Below, one piece after another: positions 41,060 through 48,756 of a stretch of 61,975 nt of DNA. The translations under genes were made by a program, and so were the position numbers. Location: positions 1-61,975 of the forward strand of contig CAIOVX010000074.1 in the NCBI GenBank assembly GCA_903861835.1. Reading direction: 5' to 3'. Origin of the DNA: Candidatus Firestoneibacteriota bacterium (GTDB lineage Bacteria; Oederibacteriota; D2-FULL-39-29; CAIOVX01). Within the stretch, counting starts at the first letter, position 1; each line of letters begins with the position of its first letter. The notes under the pieces were generated by a model, which was not told where the DNA came from, did no database searches, and saw only the letters and a program-made list of their open reading frames with translations.

Positions 41060-43810
41060 ATGGGAAAAAACCGGAAGAACATAAACTCGGCGCTTGCCGG
41101 GGCTAAAAGCAGGATAGCGGCCGGCCTGATCGTCAGAGGCCTTGCCCTTTCCGGAACTTTCCTTATTACTTATTTCTTCGCGTTCTGGTTTCTTGACTCC
41201 CTGCTTCTATTCGGCTACGGCCAAAGGTATATCTTAAATGTTGCCTTCTTCTGCGCGCTCGCGGCGGCGGTGTATCTCTTGCTTATCAGAAGATTAATAA
41301 GGCAAGTCTCTGATGGCGCGGCGGCTCTTGCCTTGCAGCGGGCGCACCCAAAACTAAAAGACAACATTATTAATTCCGTGCAGTTCGCTGAATTGCTGAA
41401 GCAGGAGGCGTCCTCCGGGATGTCTTTGGAACTCGCGGAAGAATACATCCGGCGCACCGACAGGTTGCTTGAGGGCGGCGGTTTTCTTCCGGATTCCCCT
41501 TTCAAGGAGAACGGAAAAGCTCTGGCGCTTTTTTTAGCGCTCTTTCTTATTTTCTGTTTTGCGGTCCTGCCTCAAGGCGGGAGCAGAGCCGCCCTTATGC
41601 GCTTATTCTTCCCGCTTGAAGAGATAAGTTATCCGGGCGGAGCTGGAAAAAAGGTTTTGGCTCCCGAACTCGGCGAAGTCAGGGTGAAAGTATTTTATCC
41701 GTCCTACACAAAATTTAAACCTACGGAAATCAGCGAGGGCGGCAATGCTGTAATTCTAAAGGGTTCCACCGCGCTTATCTCGGGCGTTTCAAGTCTCCCG
41801 CTGAGAGCAGCAGTACTTAAATACAAAGGCAGGCAGGAAAGAAGTCTCGCGATGAGCGTCCGGGCGCGCCTTTACCCCGAGGTGAAGCTGCGGATCACCG
41901 AAGATTTTAATTTCAAACTTGAAGCCTTTGGCAAAAACGGCCTCGCCTCTCTTGGAAAAGAGTGGCATTCCATCCGGACCATTGACGACGAATTCCCGAG
42001 AGTAAACCTGATTTTCCCCGCGCAGGACCTGCTTGTGGCGCCGAAGGCGGAACTCAAGCTGGTTTACGAATACGGCGATGATTTCGGCGTAAGCGAAGCG
42101 GCGCTGGTCTTTGTGAAAGGCGGCAAGAACTTCCGCGTTCCGCTGGAACATAATTCGCCTGCCGTCCAGCGCAGGGTTTCGGAATACCTCTGGAATGTTA
42201 CGGCGCTTTCTCTTTCCTTCGGAGAGACCATAGAGTACTGGATAGAGGCAGCCGATAATGACACTGAAACCGGCCCCAAGCGCTCACTTTCCAAAAAACA
42301 AAAATTGTCGGTCCCGCCGCTTGCGGAATATATGGCGCTGACAAAAAAATACGATCCTGAAAAAGAGAAGGAACTTTTAGACGGCACAAATAATTTGTAC
42401 TCCAGAAATGAAGACCTGCTCAAGAGCCTTGAAAAGTACAAGAGGAATGGAAGTTATGACCTGGCCAAACTTCGCGGAGACCTGGATCTGCTCTTCAAGC
42501 AGATGCTCGCGATGCAAAGAAACCTGCTGGATATGGCGCAGGTGCTCCCCTCAGGCGCTATGCCTCAGGGCAAAGCCTCCGACCTGGGACTCTCCGAGAT
42601 GGGGCAACTCATGCAACAGCTGCAAGAGGCGCTCAATAAAGGCGACTATGATGCGGCAGAAAAGCTGGCGAAGGAACTTTCCGCGAAGATAAACGAACTA
42701 ATAAAGAAAATGGCGTCGGCAATGAAGAACGGGATAAACGGAAAGAAGGCCGCCGGAATGGACGCGGGCAGGGAAGCAAAAGAAATGCTCAAGGAAGAGC
42801 AGGGTATCTATGAAGAGACTGCCGATGCGGAAAAGAAGAGCACGGCAGAATTCCTGAAGTCTCAGGATGCGCTTTACAAAAAGGCGCTGGAATTGCAGAC
42901 CAAGGCTGCGGAAAAGAGCGCGGCGCTCTTGCAGGGTATTGCCTTAAACCGTAACCCTCAGCCGGCGCTTATTCCTCAGGCGGGAGAAGTGCAGGCGGGC
43001 GCCAATAACGGAAAATTCCTGCTCGAGGGGAAAAAATTCAAAGAAGCAAAAGAGCTTATTGCTGGAGCCGCATCCGGTTCTAATAAAATGTCAGTTGTTT
43101 TCAGCGGGAGCGCCGGCAAACTTCAGGCAGAAATCGGAAGAGCAGCGGCTGCTGCAGCTGCCGCGGAGAGGGCCGGAGATAAGGCGGGGGCGGAAAAGTT
43201 GAAGTCAGGCCTCGCAGGGCTGGAGGCGGGTTTCAAAGAAGCCGGTGAGACCGCTGCCGGTTATTTTGGGATAGAGAGTATTGAGAAAGAAGTCTTGAGC
43301 CTGCTTTCCGGAAAGACGAAAATGACTCCGGAAGAGTTGGCGCGTATGGGTGGAACAAAAGAGAGGCAGGGGAAGAACCGCTCGAGGATGAAGAGCTTAA
43401 ACGACAAGCTCGGCGAAGCGCAGAAAGGCGGCGTGAAGCTGGATGCTCTTACCGATAAAGCAGATGAGGCTCTGAAGGGTATGGGTGAAGCGGAAGATAA
43501 CCTCGGAGGCGGCACTCTCAAAGGCGCCATAGCCGGAGAGCAGGAAGCGCTTGACTCGCTTCAGAAGCTTTCTGATGAGGCAGACAAGATGGCTGAGGAA
43601 GGCGGAGAGGGCGGTATCTCGGTGGTAATGCCAGGGCAGGGCCAAAGCGGAGTGCTGGGGACGCGCGAAGGAAAGGTCAGCGTGCCGCAGGAAAAGGATT
43701 ACAAACCGCCCAAAGAGTTCAGGCAGGATATAATGGACTCGCTGAAGGAAAAACTTCCGGAAAAAGACAAAGATGATATTGAAGAATATTACAAAAGACT
43801 GCTGAGGTAG
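41060..43810 (+). CDS. DUF4175-like large membrane protein with long coiled coils
   Basis: A 916-aa protein. It has two N-terminal transmembrane helices (about 20-75), a third near 150-170, and then periplasmic Ig-like strands (about 190-420). A long Ala/Lys/Glu/Gln-rich helical tail follows (about 430-860), consistent with extended coiled coils. It is the last gene of the MoxR operon. The family is associated with such clusters, but its function is not established. Confidence 0.75.
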   Translation: MGKNRKNINSALAGAKSRIAAGLIVRGLALSGTFLITYFFAFWFLDSLLLFGYGQRYILNVAFFCALAAAVYLLLIRRLIRQVSDGAAALALQRAHPKLKDNIINSVQFAELLKQEASSGMSLELAEEYIRRTDRLLEGGGFLPDSPFKENGKALALFLALFLIFCFAVLPQGGSRAALMRLFFPLEEISYPGGAGKKVLAPELGEVRVKVFYPSYTKFKPTEISEGGNAVILKGSTALISGVSSLPLRAAVLKYKGRQERSLAMSVRARLYPEVKLRITEDFNFKLEAFGKNGLASLGKEWHSIRTIDDEFPRVNLIFPAQDLLVAPKAELKLVYEYGDDFGVSEAALVFVKGGKNFRVPLEHNSPAVQRRVSEYLWNVTALSLSFGETIEYWIEAADNDTETGPKRSLSKKQKLSVPPLAEYMALTKKYDPEKEKELLDGTNNLYSRNEDLLKSLEKYKRNGSYDLAKLRGDLDLLFKQMLAMQRNLLDMAQVLPSGAMPQGKASDLGLSEMGQLMQQLQEALNKGDYDAAEKLAKELSAKINELIKKMASAMKNGINGKKAAGMDAGREAKEMLKEEQGIYEETADAEKKSTAEFLKSQDALYKKALELQTKAAEKSAALLQGIALNRNPQPALIPQAGEVQAGANNGKFLLEGKKFKEAKELIAGAASGSNKMSVVFSGSAGKLQAEIGRAAAAAAAAERAGDKAGAEKLKSGLAGLEAGFKEAGETAAGYFGIESIEKEVLSLLSGKTKMTPEELARMGGTKERQGKNRSRMKSLNDKLGEAQKGGVKLDALTDKADEALKGMGEAEDNLGGGTLKGAIAGEQEALDSLQKLSDEADKMAEEGGEGGISVVMPGQGQSGVLGTREGKVSVPQEKDYKPPKEFRQDIMDSLKEKLPEKDKDDIEEYYKRLLR

Positions 43811-43814
43811 TGAG

Positions 43815-43862
43815 GACGGTTGGATGGTTAGAGGGTTAGAAGGTTGGAGGGTTGGACGCTGG
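43815..43862. repeat. Period-8 array (six units)
   Basis: GACGGTTG GATGGTTA, GAGGGTTA GAAGGTTG, GAGGGTTG GACGCTGG, then ATGG. It begins four bases after the stop of the DUF4175-like gene. Another 60 bases follow with loosely repeated CTGTGAG/CGTGAGT and TTAGCAATTAG pieces. Confidence 0.85.
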
Positions 43863-43953
43863 ATGGAAGAGTCCTGTGAGCCATGAGTTCCAGAACCCGT
43901 GAGTCTTTAATTAGCAATTAGTAATCCGCGGAGCGGTATTCCAACCTTTCAAC

Positions 43954-43983
43954 TTGAAACCCTGTTGCAATCTATAGTATAAT
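43954..43983 (+). promoter_or_regulatory. Promoter abutting the purF start codon
   Basis: TTGAAA (43954-43959) and a perfect TATAAT (43978-43983) with an 18-base spacer. The A of the purF ATG is six bases past the -10, where transcription normally begins. Confidence 0.7.
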
Positions 43984-43988
43984 ACCCC

Positions 43989-45374
43989 ATGTGCGGAGTA
44001 TTTGGAATATACGGCGTTCCTGAAGCTGCAAAGCTGGCCTACCTTGGCCTCTATGCGCTGCAGCACCGCGGGCAGGAAAGCGCGGGGATTGCCTCTTCAG
44101 ATATGGGACAGGTGTACAGCCGCGTGGCAATGGGCTTAGTCGCCGATATTTTTAGCCCGCAGGATCTTGAGTATCTCAAGGGAAGTTCCGCTATAGGCCA
44201 CACCAGATACTCAACCACCGGGTCCTCCACCATTAAGAACGCGCAGCCGATAGTCGTTGATTATTCCCACGGCACGATGGCTATGGCCCACAACGGCAAT
44301 CTTACCAATGCCAAACAGGTCAGAGACTTCCTTGAAGCCTACGGTTCAATCTTTTCCTCCACCACTGACACGGAAGTGCTTATTCATCTCATCGCAACTT
44401 CTGAAGGGAATAAACTTATAGACTGTATCGTTGACGCTCTTACGCAGATTAAAGGCGCTTATTCGCTGGTAATACTTACAAAGAAAAAGCTCATAGGCGC
44501 GGTTGATCCGAATAACATCAGGCCGCTCTCGCTCGGGAAGAAAGGCGACGGGTGGGTGCTTGCCTCGGAGACCTGCGCGTTCGATATCATAGACGCGGAA
44601 TATGTGAGGCCTCTTGAGCCGGGCGAAATAGTTGTTATAGACAAGGACGGCTTGAAGTCTTACAAACCCTTTAAACCTCAGCAACCCGCGAAATGTATTT
44701 TCGAATACGTTTATTTTGCGCGCCCCGACAGCTATATTTGGGGCAACAGCGTTCAGAAAGCCAGAAAAGCGCTCGGGGCCCAGCTTGCGAAGGAGTTCCC
44801 GGTTAAAGCCGATTATGTAGTGCCGGTGCCGGATTCCTCAAATTCAGCGGCGACCGGTTATTCAGGCGAGTCAAAGATACCTTACGAGATGGGCATCATC
44901 CGGAATCACTATATCGGCAGGACCTTCATAGAACCGAGCCAGACCATCAGGGATTTCGGAGCGAAGATAAAATATAACCCGGTCAAAGAGATATTGAAAG
45001 ATAAGAACTTAGTGCTTATAGATGATTCCATCGTCCGCGGCACGACAGGGAAGAAATTGGTCAAAATGCTTAGAACCGTCGGCGCGAACGAAGTACATTG
45101 GCGGATAAGTTCTCCGCCTATCACAAATCCGTGTTTCTACGGAGTCGATACCCCGACCAGGAAAGAATTAATAGCGGCGAAGAACACGGTTGACCAGATA
45201 AGGGACTTCATGGGCGTGGAAACGCTCGGCTATTTAAGCCCTGAGGGTATGGTGAGGGCGGTCGGCGGCAAGCCGGACGAATATTGCATGGCCTGTTTTA
45301 ACGGGAAATATCCGGTCGACTCGGAGAATATACAAAAGTGTATTTCGGAAGAGAAGAATGAAGAGAAATGCTAA
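43989..45374 (+). CDS. purF: Amidophosphoribosyltransferase, probably leaderless
   Basis: First committed enzyme of purine synthesis: PRPP plus glutamine to phosphoribosylamine. It is 461 aa. The catalytic Cys is residue 2 (MCGVFGIYG), so no propeptide is needed. LQHRGQESAG and the PRPP loop LVLIDDSIVRGTT are present. Cysteines in PAKCIFEY, TNPCFYG and EYCMACF match the 4Fe-4S ligands of the Bacillus-type enzyme. No Shine-Dalgarno precedes the ATG, and the promoter -10 ends five bases before it, so the mRNA is probably leaderless. Confidence 0.95.
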   Translation: MCGVFGIYGVPEAAKLAYLGLYALQHRGQESAGIASSDMGQVYSRVAMGLVADIFSPQDLEYLKGSSAIGHTRYSTTGSSTIKNAQPIVVDYSHGTMAMAHNGNLTNAKQVRDFLEAYGSIFSSTTDTEVLIHLIATSEGNKLIDCIVDALTQIKGAYSLVILTKKKLIGAVDPNNIRPLSLGKKGDGWVLASETCAFDIIDAEYVRPLEPGEIVVIDKDGLKSYKPFKPQQPAKCIFEYVYFARPDSYIWGNSVQKARKALGAQLAKEFPVKADYVVPVPDSSNSAATGYSGESKIPYEMGIIRNHYIGRTFIEPSQTIRDFGAKIKYNPVKEILKDKNLVLIDDSIVRGTTGKKLVKMLRTVGANEVHWRISSPPITNPCFYGVDTPTRKELIAAKNTVDQIRDFMGVETLGYLSPEGMVRAVGGKPDEYCMACFNGKYPVDSENIQKCISEEKNEEKC

Positions 45375-45382
45375 AAGAAAAA

Positions 45383-45566
45383 GTTTATGACGTTTATAAC
45401 GTTCTTAACGTTTGTAACGTAAAGCAAACCATGTTAAACCGGCTCGATAATAATTACATTATGAACGTTACAAGCCATATAAACGTTATAAACGATAATC
45501 AGTTTAAAGGCAGGTTTTAGTTTTACGTTATAAACTTTATGAACGTTAAGAACGTTACGAACACTC
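45383..45566. repeat. Inverted pair of period-9 arrays between purF and purM
   Basis: A forward array of four units (GTTTATGAC, GTTTATAAC, GTTCTTAAC, GTTTGTAAC then GTAAAG; 45383-45424) faces an inverted array (GTTATAAAC, TTTATGAAC, GTTAAGAAC, GTTACGAAC; 45527-45562). A decayed inverted group lies between them (about 45461-45496). The two outer arrays could fold into one long imperfect hairpin. Confidence 0.85.
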
Positions 45567-45584
45567 ACAAGGAGCACTATTTCT

Positions 45585-46622
45585 ATGGGAAAAAAATTCA
45601 CCTACGCTCAATCCGGTGTTGACATCAATGTCGCAGATGAAGCAAAAAAACAAATTAAAAAACTCGTCAAGCAGACTTTTACCAAAGGCGTGATGTCCGA
45701 GATAGGCAAATTCGGAGGTATGTATTCGGGGAAGTTTCCCGGCTATAAGAATCCCATCCTCGTGAGTTCGGTGGACGGCGTCGGTACCAAGCTAAAAGTC
45801 GCGGTCGCTATGAAGAAGTTTGATACCGTGGGCATCGATCTGGTGAATCACTGTGTTGATGACATTCTGGTCCACGGCGCAAAGGCGCTCTTCTTTCTTG
45901 ATTACATGGGAATGGCGAAGACCGAGCCCAAGAAAGTTTCCTCCATTATGAAAGGCTTCGTCAAGGCCTGCAAAGCCGAAGGCTGCGCGCTGGTCGGAGG
46001 CGAGACGGCCCAGATGCCCGATGTCTATTCCGGCGAAGATCTTGATCTTGTCGGACTCATTGTCGGAATAGTTGACAAAGATAAGATGCTGGACGGAAGC
46101 AAAATAAAGGAGGGCGACAAATTGATAGGCCTGCCCTCGACCGGGCTTCACACTAACGGCTACACTCTCGCGAGAAAACTTCTGCTGGAAAAGAAAAAGC
46201 TGAAACCCGCAAAATATATTCCTGAACTTAAGAATACGCTCGGAGCCGAACTGCTAAAACCCCACAGATCCTATTCAAAGGCAGTATTTGCCCTGTTGAA
46301 AAAGTATAACATTCACGGGTTAGCGCACATCACCGGAGGCGGCTTCAGGGATAATCTTCCCAGGGTGCTTCCGAAGAAAATCGGGGTCAGGATCTACAAA
46401 GAGAGCTTTCCTGTGCTGCCCATATTCTCGCTCATACAGCGGCTTGGCAATATAGAAGACTCGGAAATGTACAGAACCTTTAATATGGGCATTGGCATGG
46501 TAATAATGGTGTCCGGAAAGGATGCTGATAGGGTTATGTCTGACCTGAAGAAAATGAAGGAAAAGGCATACTTTATTGGTGAAGCGGTAGAATTTACGGG
46601 TACAAAAGTCGCGTTAATATAA
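45585..46622 (+). CDS. purM: Phosphoribosylformylglycinamidine cyclo-ligase
   Basis: Makes aminoimidazole ribonucleotide in purine synthesis, ATP-dependent; 345 aa. The family start is TYAQSGVDINVAD. The ATP-binding core is SSVDGVGTKLKVA, and GGETAQMPD and LPSTGLHTNGYTLAR follow. AAGGAG lies about ten bases before the ATG. It follows purF after a repeat-filled gap. Confidence 0.96.
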   Translation: MGKKFTYAQSGVDINVADEAKKQIKKLVKQTFTKGVMSEIGKFGGMYSGKFPGYKNPILVSSVDGVGTKLKVAVAMKKFDTVGIDLVNHCVDDILVHGAKALFFLDYMGMAKTEPKKVSSIMKGFVKACKAEGCALVGGETAQMPDVYSGEDLDLVGLIVGIVDKDKMLDGSKIKEGDKLIGLPSTGLHTNGYTLARKLLLEKKKLKPAKYIPELKNTLGAELLKPHRSYSKAVFALLKKYNIHGLAHITGGGFRDNLPRVLPKKIGVRIYKESFPVLPIFSLIQRLGNIEDSEMYRTFNMGIGMVIMVSGKDADRVMSDLKKMKEKAYFIGEAVEFTGTKVALI

Positions 46623-46623
46623 C

Positions 46624-46744
46624 CAAATACCAAATTTCAAATTCTAAACTCTAAGCACTAAATACTAAATTCGAAACAAAGGCAAAAGAACGGTTTTTCC
46701 TTTGCATTATAGCTTTTTTTTTAGAATTTAGTATTTAGAATTTG
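46624..46744. repeat. Period-7 array and its inverted arm
   Basis: Seven 7-bp units run from 46624 to 46672: CAAATAC, CAAATTT, CAAATTC, TAAACTC, TAAGCAC, TAAATAC, TAAATTC. Three inverted units (GAATTTA, GTATTTA, GAATTTG) lie at 46724-46744. CTAAATACTAAATTC (46658-46672) has a perfect 15-bp inverted partner at 46724-46738. A T-run near 46714 between the arms may end the purM transcript. Confidence 0.8.
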
Positions 46745-46787
46745 TTGTTTGCCCTTCTAATTCCTATTCTATCAAGGCAATTTGTAG

Positions 46788-46816
46788 TTGACATAATATA
46801 ATTCTTGTTGTATAAT
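46788..46816 (+). promoter_or_regulatory. Consensus sigma70 promoter of the rimP-nusA-infB operon
   Basis: Perfect TTGACA (46788-46793), 17-base spacer and perfect TATAAT (46811-46816). It is the best promoter in the window. Confidence 0.9.
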
Positions 46817-46869
46817 CAAAAAGTAGTAAGTGCAATTAAGGTAAGTTACATTGAGGAGGAACCACCGGC

Positions 46870-46895
46870 AAAAAGAGGGAAGTACCCTCTTTTTT
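46870..46895 (+). terminator. Leader terminator/attenuator before rimP
   Basis: AAAAAGAGGG, loop AAGTA, CCCTCTTTTT plus one more T: a 10-bp stem with a T-run inside the 5' leader, between the promoter and rimP. An unpaired Shine-Dalgarno-like GAGGAGGA at 46853-46860 has no start codon at a usable distance. Confidence 0.65.
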
Positions 46896-46904
46896 CATTT
46901 TAGG

Positions 46905-47375
46905 ATGGAAAACCAGGGACTGGAATTAATAGAGCGCGTAAAGGCGCTGATAGCTCCTGAGCTTTCCGTCTCGGGGCTCGAGGTATACGATCTGGAATAC
47001 AAGCAGGGCGTAATGGGTATGACTCTCTCGGTCTATCTCGACCGTCCGGGCGGCAAGGTAAACTTGAAGGACTGCCAGTCGGCGAGCCATCTGATAGGCG
47101 AGTTGATAGACACATCGGGCACGCTTCAGGCAAAATATATACTTGAGGTCTCTTCGGTCGGGCTCGATCGGGAACTGAAAACAAAAAAAGACTTTGACCG
47201 GTTTAAGGGGCAGGAGGCAAGGGTTGTCACCCGCGTCCTGATCGGCAAAGATAATACTTTTACCGGAAGTATTTCGGCTTGTGATGAAGAGGCGGCGACG
47301 CTTTTAACCGCAAAGGGGTTGGTTCGGATACCCCTGAAGGATATCGCGAGGGCAAGGCTGGAAATCAAATTCTAA
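46905..47375 (+). CDS. rimP: Ribosome maturation factor RimP
   Basis: 30S subunit maturation factor, 156 aa from the ATG at 46905. The frame is open to 46851, but that part is the leader hairpin. The signatures DLEYKQGVMGMTLSVYLDRPGG and LEVSSVGLDRELKTKKDF are typical (shown only as landmarks at residues about 26 and 77). The usual first gene of the nusA-infB operon. Its ribosome site is weak (TAGG). Confidence 0.93.
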   Translation: MENQGLELIERVKALIAPELSVSGLEVYDLEYKQGVMGMTLSVYLDRPGGKVNLKDCQSASHLIGELIDTSGTLQAKYILEVSSVGLDRELKTKKDFDRFKGQEARVVTRVLIGKDNTFTGSISACDEEAATLLTAKGLVRIPLKDIARARLEIKF

Positions 47376-47391
47376 AGAGGGGTATATATTT

Positions 47392-48756
47392 ATGTTTAAT
47401 AGAGATCTGTCAGAAGCGCTCGAACAGATAGGGCGCGGTAAAAAGGTGGACACCAAAGTCCTGGCAGAGGCGCTTGAGAGCGCGCTCACCTCCGCGTCAA
47501 GAAAGATTCTCGGTTCGCACCGGGACATCAAGGTTACCATTGACGAGGAAACCGACACTATTAACTGTTTCTATTACAAGTCCATAGTTGAGGCGGTTAC
47601 GGACGCCGATTATGAGGTTACCAAAGAAGAGGCTGCCAAGCTCGATCCCAAGTTCGCGTCGCGCGATATAGGCGATGTGGTAGAAATACCGGTTCCCATA
47701 CAGGAATTCGGGCGCATAGCCGCTCAGATAGTTAAACAGGTCCTCACCAAGAAGGTGAGGGACATTGAGAGGGACGCCATTTTTAGCGAGTTCGAGAGCC
47801 GGGTCGGAGAAGTCTTGAACGGCATAGTGCTGCGCAAAGAGAACAGGAGCATGATAGTGGACCTCGGGGATGCTGAAGGCATAATCCCGGTAAAAGAACA
47901 GGTCTTCAGGGAAAACTTCCAGGTGGGCGAGAAGATTAAAGTGCTCATCAAGGAAGTAAACAGGGCGAACAGGAATCAGCAAATACTGCTTTCGCGCCTT
48001 GACCCGCGTTTCATAAAGAAGCTTTTTGAGATGGAAATACCGGAAATTGGCGAAGGCAAGGTTGAGATTAAGTCCATCGCCAGGGATCCGGGTTTCAGGA
48101 TAAAGATAGCAGTTTTCTCTTCCGACAGGAATATTGACTCTGTCGGCGCGTGCGTCGGCATCAAAGGCGGGCGTATACAGCCTGTCGTTCGGGAGCTGCG
48201 CGGTGAAAAGATAGACGTAATAGAGTGGAGCAATGATATGGAAAACCTCATCGCGAACTCCATGAAGCCCGCGAAGGTAATTAAGATCGCAATCGATGAG
48301 GAAAACAAGTACGCCAAGGTTATAGTCCCGGACGATCATCTGCCGCTTGCGATAGGCAAGAAAGGACAGAGCGCGAAACTTACGGCCAAGATAACCGGCT
48401 GGAGGATTGACGTCAAGGGCGAGACCGAATCGGCCCAGGTAGGAGAGGACGCGGAAGGCCAGGTCTTCACCTCCGACAGCGACGAAGGGTTGGAAAGCGC
48501 GGCGCAGGCCGGTGCTGAATTTGCAGGAGAGGGCGCGGAAGAACCCGAGGGCAAGGAACTGCTCGGGATTCCCGGCATAGACGAGAAGACCGTCACAAAC
48601 CTCGTAGAAAACGGTTATAAATCGCTCGAGGACATCGGCACTGCCAATGTCGGAGAGTTGACAAAGATAAAGGGCATTACCAGGCCTATTGCCGAGAAAC
48701 TTTTAGAAGCGGCGCGAAGGGCCGAGGCTTTATCCGGAGAGGGCCGGGACGACTAA
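47392..48756 (+). CDS. nusA: Transcription termination/antitermination factor NusA
   Basis: RNA polymerase-associated elongation factor, 454 aa. An N-terminal polymerase-binding domain (about 1-125) is followed by S1 (about 135-200), KH1 and KH2 (about 200-345; GVKGGR-type turn in CVGIKGGRIQPVV, and AIGKKGQSAKL). An acidic linker and a helix-hairpin-helix region (LLGIPGIDEKTVTNLVENG) end the protein. AGAGGGG precedes the ATG. Confidence 0.97.
   Translation: MFNRDLSEALEQIGRGKKVDTKVLAEALESALTSASRKILGSHRDIKVTIDEETDTINCFYYKSIVEAVTDADYEVTKEEAAKLDPKFASRDIGDVVEIPVPIQEFGRIAAQIVKQVLTKKVRDIERDAIFSEFESRVGEVLNGIVLRKENRSMIVDLGDAEGIIPVKEQVFRENFQVGEKIKVLIKEVNRANRNQQILLSRLDPRFIKKLFEMEIPEIGEGKVEIKSIARDPGFRIKIAVFSSDRNIDSVGACVGIKGGRIQPVVRELRGEKIDVIEWSNDMENLIANSMKPAKVIKIAIDEENKYAKVIVPDDHLPLAIGKKGQSAKLTAKITGWRIDVKGETESAQVGEDAEGQVFTSDSDEGLESAAQAGAEFAGEGAEEPEGKELLGIPGIDEKTVTNLVENGYKSLEDIGTANVGELTKIKGITRPIAEKLLEAARRAEALSGEGRDD

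Noticed and set aside
43863-43950. Additional repeat family with CTGTGAG/TTAGCAATTAG pieces
   Set aside because: Only one occurrence and irregular spacing; could be decayed period-8 repeat.
21355-45566. Period-9 arrays as a CRISPR
   Set aside because: Units are 9 bp with no spacers, and no cas gene is present.
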